64,000 bases of DNA from Xanthomonas theicola (GCF_014236795.1 NZ_CP049017.1:3078001-3142000), one strand, 5' to 3'; counted from the first letter of the stretch, positions 1 through 10,898 are shown. The notes: generated by a model from the letters alone, not told the origin. Made by a program: numbers and translations.

Positions 1-965
1 TCGAGCAGGCGTTGCGTCGCAGCCAGCGAGGTCGGGTTGCTCATGTTCGGCGGGAACTCGATCGCCGCGTCGAACCCGATGCTGCGCGGGTCCGGGCGCT
101 CGAAGCCCTGCACATAGGCGAGGTGGATCTCGCCGATCCCATGGTCCCGGCACCAGGCGCGCCAACGCAGCGCGGTCGCTGTCGGTTCCGGCAGCAAATG
201 CGGCCGGTACACCAGCAGCATCGGCCGGCCGTCCATGCGCAGGCAGCGCGGATCGCGCAGGTAATCGGCGAGGTGGGCGATGAAGGCCAGGTCGTCCTGT
301 GCGCTGTGCGCCTGCGCCATCAGCACGTCGTCGTCGCGGCCGTCCCAGCGCCGCGACCACTGCTCGTTCGCCCAGCACAGGCAGAACGACAGATCCAGCG
401 AGGCGTCGCTCAACCATTGGCGCAGCGGCGTCTCCAGCAGGGTCTTGCCGCCGAACCAGTAGAAATAGAAGCAGAACGCGCCGATGCCGTACTGCTTCGC
501 CAGGGCGACCTGTTGCCGCATGCTCTGCGCGTTGCGCAGATCGTAGAAGCCCAGGTCGGCGGGCAGGCGCGGCTGGACGTGGCCTTCGAACTGCGGCAGC
601 GCGCGGGTGACATTGCGCCATTCGGTGAAGCCAGCGCCCCACCAGGCGTCGTTTTCCGCAATCGGGTGGAACTGCGGCAGATAGAACGCCACCAGGGTGG
701 CCGGCATCGGTTCCGGCAGCGGCGCCGAGCGGCCAGGGAGGTAACCGATGGCGGGTTCGTCGGCGCGCACCCGCGGCCGGCGCTCGACCTGGCCTTGCGC
801 CAGTTGGCCGCGCGGCGGCGGCGGCACGATGCCCGCGTAGCACGCCAGGAAACGGGTGCGCAAGCGGTCGCGGTCGCCCTGCGAAAGCGGCAGCGCACGG
901 AATGCGGCGCGCAGCGACAGATAGAGCGCCGTTCTGGTCCGCGCGAGCAGGGCAGAAGCGCTCAC
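1..965 (-). CDS. WbsX-family LPS glycan protein (GH99-like), 3' end outside the window
   Basis: The minus strand from 965 encodes at least 321 residues and runs off the left edge. It starts with GTG at 965, whose last bases overlap the TGA stop of the ETF-QO gene (GTGA), so translational coupling is likely. Visible family signatures are AFYLPQFHPI near residue 90, WWGAGFTEW just after it, and FYFYWFGGK near residue 167. These are typical of WbsX/glycosyltransferase-99-like proteins of O-antigen clusters, which are thought to act in polysaccharide assembly. In xanthomonads the O-antigen cluster lies close to etf genes, which fits. The precise sugar substrate cannot be read. All large open frames on the other strand here are shadows. 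Confidence 0.85.
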   Translation of the reverse strand, partial: MSASALLARTRTALYLSLRAAFRALPLSQGDRDRLRTRFLACYAGIVPPPPRGQLAQGQVERRPRVRADEPAIGYLPGRSAPLPEPMPATLVAFYLPQFHPIAENDAWWGAGFTEWRNVTRALPQFEGHVQPRLPADLGFYDLRNAQSMRQQVALAKQYGIGAFCFYFYWFGGKTLLETPLRQWLSDASLDLSFCLCWANEQWSRRWDGRDDDVLMAQAHSAQDDLAFIAHLADYLRDPRCLRMDGRPMLLVYRPHLLPEPTATALRWRAWCRDHGIGEIHLAYVQGFERPDPRSIGFDAAIEFPPNMSNPTSLAATQRLL

Positions 966-2605
966 AGGTTCTGGTAGTTCGGCCCGGAGCCGCCTTCCGG
1001 GGCGACCCAGTTGATGATCTGGTAGGGATCCTTGATGTCGCAGGTCTTGCAGTGCACGCAGTTGGCGGCGTTGATCTGCAGGCGCTTGCCGGCCGCGTCG
1101 TCGACGATCTCGTAGACCGCCGCGGGGCAGAAGCGGGTGCAGGGGTTGCCGTACTCCTCGGCGCAGCGGGTCACGCAGATCTGCGGGTCCAGCACCTGCA
1201 GGTGCACGGGCTGGTCCTCGTCGTGTTCGGTGGCGGCGAAGTACACGCCCTGCAGGCGGTCGCGCGGCGCCAGCGTGCGCGGCACGTAGTCGCGCCTGGG
1301 CTGTTCGTGCGCGCCGAGCCGGTCCAGCGCGGACCAGTCCGCGCCCACCGTCAGCGTCCACGGCGAGGCGCCCTTGACCAGGGTCTCCCAGGCCCCGTTG
1401 AGCAGGCCGAACCACAGGCCCTTCTTGAATCCGGGCTTGATGTTGCGCACCTGGCGCAGCTCGGCCATCACCTCCGAGCCGCGCAGTTTGGCGTCGAAGC
1501 CGGCCGGGTCCAGCGCCGCGCCGGCGGCCAGGTGTTCGGCGGCGAGCATGCCGCTGCGGATCGCCTGGTGGGTGCCCTTGATCTTGGGCACGTTGAGCAG
1601 GCCGGCGCTATCGCCGATCAGCAGCGCGCCAGGCATCTCCACCTTCGGCAGCGACTGCCAGCCGCCGCTGGCGATGGCGCGGGCGCCGGCCGACAAAATG
1701 GTGCCGCCTTCCAGCAGCGGCTTCATCAACGGGTGGTTCTTCCACTGCTGGAATGCCTCCCACGGCCGGTACTCGGGGTCGTGGTAGTCCAGCCCGCTGA
1801 CGTAGCCCAACGCCACCTGGTTGTTCTCCAGGTGGTACAAAAAGCTGCCGGCGTAGGTCGCGTTGTCCGCCGGCCAGCCCAGGGTGTGCACGATCTTGCC
1901 GGGCACCACGCGGCCTTCCGGCAGCTGCCACAGTTCCTTGATGCCGATCGAATAGGCCTGCGGGTCGCTATCGGCGTCCAGCGCGAAGCGCTCGACCAGG
2001 CGCTTGGTCAGGTGCCCGCGCGCGCCTTCGGCCAACACCGTGACCTTGGCGCGGATGTCGATGCCGGGGGTGTAGCCGGGCTTGTGCGTCCCGTCCTTGG
2101 CCACGCCCATGTCGCCGATGCGCACGCCGAGCACGGTGCCGTCGTCGCCATGCAGGGTCTGCGCGGCGGCGAAGCCGGGATAGATTTCCACGCCCAACGC
2201 CTCGGCCTGCGGCGCCAGCCACGCGCACAGCGCGCCGAGGCTGACGATGAAGTTGCCGTGGTTGCGCATGCCCGGCGGTACGATCGGGAACTTGCGCCCG
2301 CCGTCCTTGCTCAGATGCCAGAACTCGTCCTCGCCGGCGGGCACGCAGATCGGCGGCGGGTTGTCGCGCCAGCCGGGAAGCAGCGCGTCGAGCGGCGCGG
2401 GTTCGATCACCGCGCCGGACAGGATCTGCGCGCCGACGGTGCTGGCCTTCTCGATCACGCAGACCGAGATGTCGGGATTGCGCTGCTTGAGCCGGATCGC
2501 GAACGCCAGCCCGGCCGGACCCGCGCCGACGGCGACCACATCGTATTCCATGACGTCGCGTTCCACTGACGCCGGCGCGCTGGCGCCGCCCTCCGATCCC
2601 GTCAT
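962..2605 (-). CDS. Electron transfer flavoprotein-ubiquinone oxidoreductase
   Basis: This 547-residue flavoprotein passes electrons from ETF, reduced by acyl-CoA dehydrogenases, to ubiquinone at the inner membrane. The N-terminus has the FAD dinucleotide fold GAGPAG at residues 27-32. The C-terminus has a ferredoxin-like 4Fe-4S domain with Cys in CTRFCP and CVHCKTC. Length matches the family. I chose ATG 2605 because a strong purine-rich site (GGGAGCGGAG) lies just upstream; a later ATG at 2551 (MEYDVV) is the alternative. An open frame extends upstream to 3055 but overlaps the divergent alkB gene and is not used. The stop overlaps the GTG of the downstream WbsX gene. Confidence 0.95.
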   Translation of the reverse strand: MTGSEGGASAPASVERDVMEYDVVAVGAGPAGLAFAIRLKQRNPDISVCVIEKASTVGAQILSGAVIEPAPLDALLPGWRDNPPPICVPAGEDEFWHLSKDGGRKFPIVPPGMRNHGNFIVSLGALCAWLAPQAEALGVEIYPGFAAAQTLHGDDGTVLGVRIGDMGVAKDGTHKPGYTPGIDIRAKVTVLAEGARGHLTKRLVERFALDADSDPQAYSIGIKELWQLPEGRVVPGKIVHTLGWPADNATYAGSFLYHLENNQVALGYVSGLDYHDPEYRPWEAFQQWKNHPLMKPLLEGGTILSAGARAIASGGWQSLPKVEMPGALLIGDSAGLLNVPKIKGTHQAIRSGMLAAEHLAAGAALDPAGFDAKLRGSEVMAELRQVRNIKPGFKKGLWFGLLNGAWETLVKGASPWTLTVGADWSALDRLGAHEQPRRDYVPRTLAPRDRLQGVYFAATEHDEDQPVHLQVLDPQICVTRCAEEYGNPCTRFCPAAVYEIVDDAAGKRLQINAANCVHCKTCDIKDPYQIINWVAPEGGSGPNYQNL

Positions 2606-2719
2606 CTGCTCCGCTCCCGTTGGCTCGTTCCGGCTGCCTGCATTTTCAGGCTTTGTGCGTGGCGGGGCAAATTCCGCACGCCGGCGTATGGGTGCCTGCA
2701 GGCATGCTAGCGTGGCGCG

Positions 2720-3334
2720 ATGCAACTCGACCTGCCCGGCGCCGACGTCCGCTGGCTGCCCGGCTGGCTGGCGCCGGCGGACGCGGCGGCGCTGTTCGCG
2801 CAACTGCTGGAGGCGGTGAGCTGGGAGGTGCATCGCATCCGCCTGTTCGGGCGGCTGGTCGATTCGCCGCGGCTGAGCTGCTGGATCGGCGATCCGGAGG
2901 CGAGCTACCGCTATTCCGGCACCCGTTTCGCGCCGCATCCGTGGCCGCCGGCGCTGCGGCCGCTGCGCGCGCGGCTGGCGGCGGAAACCGGGGTGGCGTT
3001 CAACAGCGTGCTGGCCAACCGCTACCGCGACGGGCGCGACGCGATGGGCTGGCACAGCGACGACGAAAAGGAACTGGGGCCGCGTCCGCTAATCGCCTCG
3101 CTGAGTCTGGGCGCAACTCGCCGCTTCGTGCTGCGCCATTGCACCGAGCCGGCGCTGCGCCAGGCGCTGGAACTGACGCCCGGCGGATTGCTGCTGATGG
3201 GCGGGGATACCCAGCGCCTATACCGGCACGCCCTGCCGCGCACCGTCAGACCGGTCGGCGAGCGGATCAATCTGACCTTCCGCAGGATCGCCGCAATCCG
3301 GAGCGCTTTCGATTTAAATCTATCCAAGCGATAG
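2720..3334 (+). CDS. alkB: AlkB-like 2OG-Fe(II) dioxygenase, DNA dealkylation
   Basis: The 204-residue protein has the full AlkB active site. The iron ligands are H112 and D114 (in MGWHSDD) and H170. R182 and R188 in ERINLTFR contact 2-oxoglutarate and substrate. NRYRDGRDAMGWH is a family hallmark. Such enzymes oxidatively remove methyl groups from alkylated bases such as 1-methyladenine and 3-methylcytosine. It is divergent from ETF-QO, with about 115 bp between start codons. The last 15 residues (IAAIRSAFDLNLSKR) look unlike the family and lie just before IS debris, so the original C-terminus may have been replaced. Function call is firm; the alkB symbol is by family only. Confidence 0.92.
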   Translation: MQLDLPGADVRWLPGWLAPADAAALFAQLLEAVSWEVHRIRLFGRLVDSPRLSCWIGDPEASYRYSGTRFAPHPWPPALRPLRARLAAETGVAFNSVLANRYRDGRDAMGWHSDDEKELGPRPLIASLSLGATRRFVLRHCTEPALRQALELTPGGLLLMGGDTQRLYRHALPRTVRPVGERINLTFRRIAAIRSAFDLNLSKR

Positions 3335-3385
3335 GCTAGCCTCGGTGCCGTGGTCGAGTTTTGGTGGACACGGAGATAGAGGGTT

Positions 3386-3560
3386 TCAGGTGACGGCTTT
3401 CTCGTAGTCGGCCGGAGATCGATAGCCGAGGGTGGAGTGCGGCCGGTGGGTGTTGTAGAAGGCGCTGCTGTCGTGGGTGATGTCGGCAATGGCGTCGTTG
3501 TGATTGGCGTAGCGGCGCTGCCAGACCCACTCCATTTTCAAGTTCAGGAAGGGCAGATTC
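3386..3560 (-). pseudogene. IS3-family transposase OrfB, C-terminal remnant
   Basis: The minus strand reads LKMEWVWQRRYANHN, then FYNTHRPHSTLGYRS and PADYEKAVT before a stop at 3386. This is the C-terminal end of an IS3-type integrase-core transposase. Only about 55 recognisable residues remain; the catalytic DDE region is missing. It abuts an IS30 tail upstream, so one mobile element appears to have been broken by another or by deletion. The sequence between the stop and alkB (about 3340-3385) probably includes the IS end. Not functional. Confidence 0.8.
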
Positions 3561-3700
3561 AACCGGTCGTCGCAACACCAGATTGTTGAACAGATTTCAG
3601 ATACGCGTCCAGTGCTTCGGCCGGTGTCTTCCAACCAAGCGTTTTTCGAGGCCTGGAGTTGAGTGTATTGGCAACGGCCTGGATCTCACGAATGCCCCAA
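3559..3700 (-). pseudogene. IS30-family transposase, C-terminal remnant
   Basis: The minus strand reads IQAVANTLNSRPRKTLGWKT, then PAEALDAYLKSVQQSG and VATTG before a stop at 3559. This is the typical end of an IS30 transposase, whose last conserved block is NxRPRKTLGW followed by PAEA. About 45 residues survive. Further upstream (3700-3840) the frame stays open but no longer resembles the family. It lies directly against the IS3 remnant, on the same strand. Confidence 0.8.
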
Positions 3701-3854
3701 CGACTTCGCTTCTGCACATACGTAAATAAATAAATCGAAAATGCTCTGCTAGTCGCCTGGCGCGCCCGGGTGGGTCCAACGCGCGCCGGTTCCAGAAACG
3801 GACAAGCCCGGCAGGGCCGGGCTTGTTCGCATCGCATCGCCGGGCGAACGGCGC

Positions 3855-5834
3855 TTACAGTTGCGTTTCCTGCACGCTGATCTTGTAGCGCTTGCGCATC
3901 GCGTCGACGTAGGCCTTCGCCGCGGCAGCGCCCTCGATCTGGCCCAGTTGCTGCTTCAGCGTCGTCTTCTGCTCTGCCAGCACCTTGCTCAGATCGCCCG
4001 GATTCACCTTGTTGAGCACGAACAGCGCGTAGCGTTTGGCACCGCCCGCCGACAGCTCCACCTTGCCCACCGACGGCTTGCCCGCGGCCGGCAACGGCGC
4101 GCTGAAGATCGCGCGATTGGCCTCCGGGCTCGGCATCGGCACGGTGCGCGCCAGTCCCGGCATCGGGCTGACCTGCAGCTTCTCCGGGCCTGCCAGCGCC
4201 TGCAGCGTCTCGCCCTTGCGCAGCCGCTCCAACAGCGCGTCGGCCTTCGCCGCGGCGGCCTTGGCGGTGCGGTCGGCGTGCACCGCGGCGATCACCTGCT
4301 CGCGGACCTTGGCCAGCGGCTGGGTCTGCTCCGGCAGGTGCTGGATGACGCGCAGCATCACGCTGTGGTTCGGCCCCAGGTTGATCGGGTCGCTGACCGT
4401 TCCGTCCTGGATCAGCGTGTCGGAGAACGCTGCGCGCAGCACCGCCGGCTGCGCTGCGATGCCGCTTGCATCGGCACGCGAGAACGGCCCCAGGGTCTGC
4501 ACCGGCAGCCCGACGTCCTTGGCCGCCGGCGCCAGCGCGGTCGGATTCTTGTAGACCAGGTCCACCAGCCTGCCGCTCAGCTCGCTGAAGGCTTTCTCGT
4601 TGTCGGCCTGCAGTTGCTCGCTGGCGAGTTGGTCGCGCACCTGCTCGAACGCCTTGCCCTTGCCGCCCTTGACCTCGCTCAGACGGATCACGTGGTAGCC
4701 GAACTCGCTCTTCACCGGGCCGACGATCTCGCCGGGCTTCATCGCGAACAGCGCGTCCTCGAACGGCTTGACCATCACCCCCTTCTCGACCCAGCCCAGG
4801 TCGCCGCCAGCGTTCTTGGAACCCGGATCCTCGGAGTTGGTGCGGGCCAGCGCGGCGAAATCGGCGCCCGGCCGCTTGGCCTCGGCGGCCAGCTTGGCGG
4901 CCTTGGCCTCGGCGACCTTCTGCGACGCCGCGTCCTTGCCGGCGCTGATCAGGATGTGCGAGGCCAGGCGCTGCTCGGGCTCGACGAAGCGGGCCTTCTC
5001 GTCCTCATAGCGCTTGCGCAGCGCCGCCTCATCGGCCGGCTTGGCCGGCGGCAGGTTGGCCGCGTTCAGTTCGACGTATTCGATCGACACCCGCTGCGGC
5101 TGCTTGAAGTCGGACCGGTGCGCGTCGTACCACTGCTGCACCTGCGCGTCGCTGACCGGCGTGCTGTCGGCTGGCTGCTCCGGCAGCAATGCAAGGTCCA
5201 CGTCGCGGGTCTCGCCGAGCATCTTCAGCAGGCGATCGGCTTCCTGCTGGGTCGCGAATGCCGACTCCATCAGCGCGGACGTGATCAGCGACTGCTGCAG
5301 GCCGTCGCGGACCAACTGGTCGAACATCGCCGGGGTGCGCGGCGGCGCGCCCGAGGCCAGGGCCAGGCGGTAGCGCTCCGGGTCGAACTTGCCGTCGTTC
5401 TGGAACGCCGGGATGGTGCTGATGTAGTCGCGCACCGCGGCATCGCCGATGACCACGCCGGCCTGCTCGGCGGCCAGCTTCACCACCTGCTCGTCGATCA
5501 GTTGGTCGAGCACCTTGCGCTTGTTGTCGGCGCTCTCGAATTCGCGCGGATCGAAGTCGTCGCCCTGCTGCTGGCGCGCCTGTTGCCGCGCCTCCTCGAA
5601 GCGCGCGCGGAACTGCTCCGTACTCACCTCGTGGTGCCGCCACAGCAACGAGGCCGGCCACCACGACGGCGCCGACGACCACCACGACGGGGGCGCCTGC
5701 ACCTTGGCGACATTGTTGGCGCCGACGCCACCGAGGTAGCTGCCATCGATGACGAACAGGAACGGAATCATCAATAGGCCGATGATCGCGGTGGCGATCC
5801 AGCCCGAGGTCTTTTCGCGAAGTTTCTGCAGCAT
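3855..5834 (-). CDS. ppiD: PpiD-type periplasmic peptidyl-prolyl isomerase/chaperone
   Basis: The 659-residue protein is an inner-membrane-anchored periplasmic folding factor. It starts MLQKLREKTSGW and has one N-terminal membrane helix (about residues 12-32, IATAIIGLLMIPFLFVI). A SurA-like N domain follows, then a parvulin domain with ASHILI, GGDLGWVEKG and FGYHVIRL. The start at 5834 matches the family; an upstream in-frame ATG at 5885 would add 17 unlike residues. A Trp/Ser/His-rich stretch after the helix (SWWSSAPSWW, then LLWRHH) is unusual in composition. It lies downstream of the lon-hupB-tRNA region, the common Xanthomonas arrangement. Sure of family; client proteins unknown. Confidence 0.92.
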   Translation of the reverse strand: MLQKLREKTSGWIATAIIGLLMIPFLFVIDGSYLGGVGANNVAKVQAPPSWWSSAPSWWPASLLWRHHEVSTEQFRARFEEARQQARQQQGDDFDPREFESADNKRKVLDQLIDEQVVKLAAEQAGVVIGDAAVRDYISTIPAFQNDGKFDPERYRLALASGAPPRTPAMFDQLVRDGLQQSLITSALMESAFATQQEADRLLKMLGETRDVDLALLPEQPADSTPVSDAQVQQWYDAHRSDFKQPQRVSIEYVELNAANLPPAKPADEAALRKRYEDEKARFVEPEQRLASHILISAGKDAASQKVAEAKAAKLAAEAKRPGADFAALARTNSEDPGSKNAGGDLGWVEKGVMVKPFEDALFAMKPGEIVGPVKSEFGYHVIRLSEVKGGKGKAFEQVRDQLASEQLQADNEKAFSELSGRLVDLVYKNPTALAPAAKDVGLPVQTLGPFSRADASGIAAQPAVLRAAFSDTLIQDGTVSDPINLGPNHSVMLRVIQHLPEQTQPLAKVREQVIAAVHADRTAKAAAAKADALLERLRKGETLQALAGPEKLQVSPMPGLARTVPMPSPEANRAIFSAPLPAAGKPSVGKVELSAGGAKRYALFVLNKVNPGDLSKVLAEQKTTLKQQLGQIEGAAAAKAYVDAMRKRYKISVQETQL

Positions 5835-5926
5835 TGGTTGGGAACCGAGGCCTGTTGGCGAGCCGCGCAGTTTAACCCGCTTCATGCCCCGCGACAGAAT
5901 GGCGCGCCGCCGGCGGCGCCTTAGGC

Positions 5927-5958
5927 AAAAAAGAAACCCCCGATCGCTCGGGGTTTCG
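5927..5958 (-). terminator. Rho-independent terminator after tRNA-Asp (copy 1)
   Basis: Read on the minus strand, GAAACCCC pairs with GGGGTTTC around a short loop and is followed by six T residues (5932-5927). It sits just after the 3' end of the first tRNA-Asp and before ppiD. Confidence 0.8.
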
Positions 5959-5968
5959 CGCGCAAAAC

Positions 5969-6045
5969 TGGCGGAGTGGACGGGACTCGAACCCGCGACC
6001 TCCGGCGTGACAGGCCAGCATTCTAACCGACTGAACTACCACTCC
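5969..6045 (-). tRNA. tRNA-Asp (GTC), copy 1
   Basis: 77 nt including an encoded CCA. The acceptor stem is GGAGTGG/CCACTCC with discriminator G. The anticodon loop reads CTGTCAC (GTC). The T-arm carries GGTTCGAGTCC. It is identical to the copy at 6157-6233. Confidence 0.97.
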
Positions 6046-6116
6046 GCTTTTGAACGGAGGCAGGCGCGAAGGCCCGCGCATTCTCTGCGCATCTGCGTAG
6101 CGCGGCGGATGCTTCA

Positions 6117-6150
6117 AGAAACGAAACCCCCGATTTCTCAGGGGCTTCGG
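6117..6150 (-). terminator. Rho-independent terminator after tRNA-Asp (copy 2)
   Basis: On the minus strand GAAGCCCC pairs, with one G-U pair, with GGGGGTTTC across a loop and is followed by GTTTCTT. It is a diverged copy of the terminator at 5927-5958, so the repeated unit appears to include tRNA plus terminator. Confidence 0.65.
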
Positions 6151-6156
6151 TGCAAC

Positions 6157-6233
6157 TGGCGGAGTGGACGGGACTCGAACCCGCGACCTCCGGCGTGACA
6201 GGCCAGCATTCTAACCGACTGAACTACCACTCC
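6157..6233 (-). tRNA. tRNA-Asp (GTC), copy 2
   Basis: 77 nt with encoded CCA, identical in sequence to the tRNA at 5969-6045. The identity extends a few bases into both flanks (AACTGG side and TTTTGAA side), which points to a tandem duplication of about 188 bp. Confidence 0.97.
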
Positions 6234-6260
6234 GCTTTTGAAACCTGCCGCTCGGTGCTC

Positions 6261-6335
6261 TGGTGGGTGCTGAGGGTTTCGAACCCCCGACCCTCTCCGT
6301 GTAAAGGAGACGCTCTACCGCTGAGCTAAGCACCC
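6261..6335 (-). tRNA. tRNA-Val (TAC)
   Basis: 75 nt with encoded CCA. The acceptor stem is GGGTGCT/AGCACCC; the anticodon loop reads TTTACAC (TAC). It lies between hupB and the tRNA-Asp pair on the same strand, so all four could share a transcript. Confidence 0.96.
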
Positions 6336-6346
6336 TAGCGAGTCGG

Positions 6347-6619
6347 TTAGTTTACGGCATCCTTCAGCGCTTTGCCAGCCTTGAAGGTCGGATTCTTCGA
6401 CGCGGCGATCTTGATCGAGTCGCCAGTCTTCGGGTTGCGGCCGGTGCGCTCGGCACGGTCGCGCACCTGAAAGGTGCCGAAGCCCACGAGGGTCACGCTG
6501 TCGCCCTTCTTGAGCGCCTTGGTGACTTCGGACACGAAGGCGTCGACGGCGCGACCGGCTTCGGCCTTGGAGATATCGGCAGCGGCGGCGATAGCGTCGT
6601 TCAGTTCGGCTTTATTCAT
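6347..6619 (-). CDS. hupB: Nucleoid-associated protein HU, beta type
   Basis: This 90-residue protein has the complete HU/IHF fold. It starts [11 protein letters not shown], has the GFGTF turn at about residues 46-50, and the DNA-binding arm RTGRNPKTG with the proline that intercalates into DNA. It ends [12 protein letters not shown] dimers bend and compact DNA with little sequence preference. Position just downstream of lon, on the same strand, is the conserved arrangement in many gammaproteobacteria. Length is exactly typical. Confidence 0.97.
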   Translation of the reverse strand: MNKAELNDAIAAAADISKAEAGRAVDAFVSEVTKALKKGDSVTLVGFGTFQVRDRAERTGRNPKTGDSIKIAASKNPTFKAGKALKDAVN

Positions 6620-6847
6620 TTTCGTGATGACTCCATGTGCGGCAGAAAACCGCGGAATTGAGGATCGGGTGTCGGCTTGGCCTGCCCCGCCTGCGGCGGG
6701 GCCCCGATGGGTTTTTCACTACCAAGCACGCCCGTTCGCGGTGCTCGCAAGTCGTGCATTTATACCAGCGGCCTCCTACCCGCGCAAGCCGAAAAGCCAG
6801 CAACGGCGCGGGTTTGAGCGACTTGGGCGGTTGCGGTTCAGCGCCTC

Positions 6848-9316
6848 TCAGTGCTTGACGCGTGCGCTCGAGGATGCTTTCGGCTTGCGCCGCAACAGTG
6901 CCCGTTCGCCATTGGCGGCGGGCTTCGGCTTCAGCGGCGTCTCCAGTGCGAGGTCCAGCACTTCGTCGATCCACTTGACCGGCACGATCTTCAGGTCACG
7001 GGTCACGTTGTCCGGGATGTCGGCCAGATCCTTGCGGTTCTCCTCCGGGATGATCACCGTGCGGATGCCGCCGCGCAGCGCCGCCAGCAGCTTCTCCTTG
7101 AGCCCACCGATCGCCGAGACACGACCACGCAGGGTGATCTCGCCGGTCATGGCCACGTCGGCCTTGACCGCCACCCTGGTCAGCATCGACACCAGCGAGG
7201 TCACCATCGCGATGCCCGCGCTGGGGCCGTCCTTCGGCGTGGCGCCATCGGGCACGTGCAGATGCACATCGTGCTTCTGCAGGAAGTCGACCTCGATGCC
7301 GAGCCGCTCGGCGCGCGAGCGCACCACCGACAGCGCCGCCGAGGCCGATTCCTTCATCACGTCACCGAGCTGCCCGGTGAGGATCACCGCACCCTTGCCC
7401 GGAACCAGCGTGGACTCGATCTGCAGCAGGTCGCCGCCGACCTCGGTCCAGGCCAGGCCGGTGACCAGGCCGACCTCGTTCTGCTCCTCGGCGCGACCGA
7501 AGTCGAAACGGCGCACGCCCAGGTACTTGTCCAGGTTCTTGGAACCGACGCTGACCCACGCCTTGTCCTTGCGCGCCGCCGCGCCCTTCTTGGCCGCCGG
7601 CTTCTTGGCGAGCACTGGCTGCGGCCCGGCCAGCGCGATTTCCTTGACCACCTTGCGGCAGATCTTGGCGACTTCGCGCTCGAGGTTGCGCACGCCGGAC
7701 TCGCGCGTGTAGTAGCGCACGATGTCGCGGATCGCGTCGGCGGCGATCTCCAGCTCGTCGCCCTTCAGGCCGTTGGCCTTCAGCTGCTTGGGCACCAAAT
7801 AGCGCATGGCGATGGCGAGCTTCTCGTCCTCGGTGTAGCCGGGGATGCGGATCACCTCCATGCGGTCGAGCAGCGGCCCGGGGATGTTCAACGAGTTGGA
7901 GGTCGCCACGAACATCACTTCCGACAGGTCCAGGTCCACTTCCAGGTAGTGGTCGTTGAACGCGTTGTTCTGCTCCGGGTCGAGCACTTCCAGCAGCGCC
8001 GAGGACGGATCGCCGCGGAAGTCCATCGACATCTTGTCGATCTCATCGAGCACGAACAGCGGGTTCTTGCTGCCGACCTTGTTGAGGTTCTGCACGATGC
8101 GGCCCGGCATCGACCCGACGTAGGTGCGCCGATGGCCGCGGATCTCCGCCTCGTCGCGCACGCCGCCCAGCGACATGCGCACGAACTTGCGGTTGGTCGC
8201 CTTGGCGATGGACTGGCCGAGCGAGGTCTTGCCGACGCCGGGCGGGCCGACCAGGCACAGAATCGGGCCCTTCATCTGCTTCACCCGCGACTGCACCGCG
8301 AGGTATTCGAGGATGCGGTCCTTGACCTTCTCCAGGCCGTAGTGGTCGGCGTCCAGGGTTTCCTGCGCGACCTTGAGGTCCTTGCGCACCTTGCTGCGCT
8401 TCTTCCACGGCACGCCCAGCAGCCAGTCCAGATAGTTGCGCACCACCGCGGCCTCGGCCGACATCGGCGACATCTGCTTGAGCTTGTTGAGCTCGGCCTT
8501 GGCCTTGGTCTCCACCGGCTTGGGCATGCCCGCCTCGGCGATCTTGCGCGCCAGTTCCTCCAGTTCGCCGGGCGCGTCGTCGAGGTCGCCCAGTTCCTTC
8601 TGGATCGCCTTCATCTGCTCGTTGAGATAGTACTCGCGCTGGCTCTTCTCCATCTGCGACTTGACCCGACCGCGGATGCGCTTCTCCAGTTGCTGCACGT
8701 CGATCTCGCCATCGACCAGGCCGACCAGCATCTCCAGCCGCTCGCCCACTTCCAGGATTTCCAACAGGCGCTGCTTGTCGGCCAGGCGCACCCCGATGTG
8801 CGCGGCGATGGTGTCGGCCAAGCGGCCTGGCTCGTCGATGCCGGCCAGCGTCTGCAGCAGTTCAGGCGGCAGCTTGCGGTTGGTCTTGACATATTGCTCG
8901 AACAGCGACATCAGCGAGCGGGCGATCGCCTCGACCTCGCGCTCCTCGCGCGATTCGGCGGCATCGATCTCGCGGCCTTCGCCCTGCAGCGCGCCGTCGC
9001 GCTCGACCACCTTGTCGACGCTGACCCGCAACAGCCCCTCGACCAGCACCTTGATGGTGCCGTCGGGCAGCTTCAGCAGCTGCAGCACCTGCGCCAGGGT
9101 TCCGACGTTGTACAGGTCGGCCGCCACCGGATCGTCGGTCTCGGCGGACTTCTGCGCCAGCAGCAGGATGCGCTTGTCGGCCTCCATCGCGTGCTCGAGC
9201 GCGCGCATCGACTTGTCGCGGCCGACGAACAGCGGGATGACCATGTGCGGGAAGACCACGACGTCGCGCAACGGCAGGACCGGAAGATCGAGGACTTCGG
9301 AGGGGGACTGGGCCAT
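6848..9316 (-). CDS. lon: ATP-dependent Lon protease
   Basis: The 822-residue cytoplasmic protease degrades misfolded and short-lived regulatory proteins. An N-terminal substrate-binding domain starts [11 protein letters not shown]. The AAA+ module has Walker A GPPGVGKT at residues 357-364. The serine/lysine protease domain has PKDGPSAG with catalytic S699 and a downstream TGEITLRG block. A basic Ala/Lys linker ([15 protein letters not shown]) sits between the AAA+ and protease domains. ATG 9316 fits the family start (MAQSPSEV); the frame stays open 30 codons upstream but those residues overlap the clpX terminator. It lies between clpX and hupB. Confidence 0.97.
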   Translation of the reverse strand: MAQSPSEVLDLPVLPLRDVVVFPHMVIPLFVGRDKSMRALEHAMEADKRILLLAQKSAETDDPVAADLYNVGTLAQVLQLLKLPDGTIKVLVEGLLRVSVDKVVERDGALQGEGREIDAAESREEREVEAIARSLMSLFEQYVKTNRKLPPELLQTLAGIDEPGRLADTIAAHIGVRLADKQRLLEILEVGERLEMLVGLVDGEIDVQQLEKRIRGRVKSQMEKSQREYYLNEQMKAIQKELGDLDDAPGELEELARKIAEAGMPKPVETKAKAELNKLKQMSPMSAEAAVVRNYLDWLLGVPWKKRSKVRKDLKVAQETLDADHYGLEKVKDRILEYLAVQSRVKQMKGPILCLVGPPGVGKTSLGQSIAKATNRKFVRMSLGGVRDEAEIRGHRRTYVGSMPGRIVQNLNKVGSKNPLFVLDEIDKMSMDFRGDPSSALLEVLDPEQNNAFNDHYLEVDLDLSEVMFVATSNSLNIPGPLLDRMEVIRIPGYTEDEKLAIAMRYLVPKQLKANGLKGDELEIAADAIRDIVRYYTRESGVRNLEREVAKICRKVVKEIALAGPQPVLAKKPAAKKGAAARKDKAWVSVGSKNLDKYLGVRRFDFGRAEEQNEVGLVTGLAWTEVGGDLLQIESTLVPGKGAVILTGQLGDVMKESASAALSVVRSRAERLGIEVDFLQKHDVHLHVPDGATPKDGPSAGIAMVTSLVSMLTRVAVKADVAMTGEITLRGRVSAIGGLKEKLLAALRGGIRTVIIPEENRKDLADIPDNVTRDLKIVPVKWIDEVLDLALETPLKPKPAANGERALLRRKPKASSSARVKH

Positions 9317-9360
9317 GAGGGTTCCGATTGGGAGGCGGGGATGCGCAACTTGCGGGCATG

Positions 9361-9392
9361 AAAACACCGATGGCCCCGTTATGGGGCCATCG
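9361..9392 (-). terminator. Rho-independent terminator between clpX and lon
   Basis: A perfect 10-bp stem CGATGGCCCC/GGGGCCATCG with a five-base loop is followed, on the minus strand, by GTGTTTT. It lies 92 bp after the clpX stop and about 45 bp before the lon start, so lon probably also has its own promoter in this gap. Confidence 0.75.
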
Positions 9393-9483
9393 GCCGGATG
9401 ATGCAAGGGCAGCGGAAAAGCCCCTTTCCCTTCAACCGTTTAGCCGGCCGCGCAGACCGCGGCGCTGCGGGTTCGCCCGGCAC

Positions 9484-10770
<1,287 letters not shown>

Positions 10771-10898
10771 TGCTTCGCTTACCCAGTTACCCCACCCGAT
10801 GAACGGGGGTTCGATTTCGAGAATAGCACAGGGCCAGGAGGACGCTAGCCCGACCCCGGCCCTGCGGAATACGCTGCATTTTGCAGTACAAGCAAGCC

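Noticed and set aside
12..2569. Plus-strand open frames opposite WbsX and ETF-QO
   Set aside because: Shadows of the minus-strand genes, whose motifs are clear.
3861..5777. Long plus-strand open frame of about 640 codons opposite ppiD
   Set aside because: It is Arg/Leu/His-rich antisense sequence caused by the GC-rich ppiD codons; no family motif or ribosome site.
6851..9361. Plus-strand open frame of about 830 codons opposite lon
   Set aside because: Antisense shadow of lon; low-complexity Gln/His/Arg-rich translation with no domain.
9317..9483. Possible heat-shock (sigma-32) promoter for lon in the clpX-lon gap
   Set aside because: CTTGCATC and a CCCAT-like element are present on the minus strand, but their spacing and match are too weak to call.
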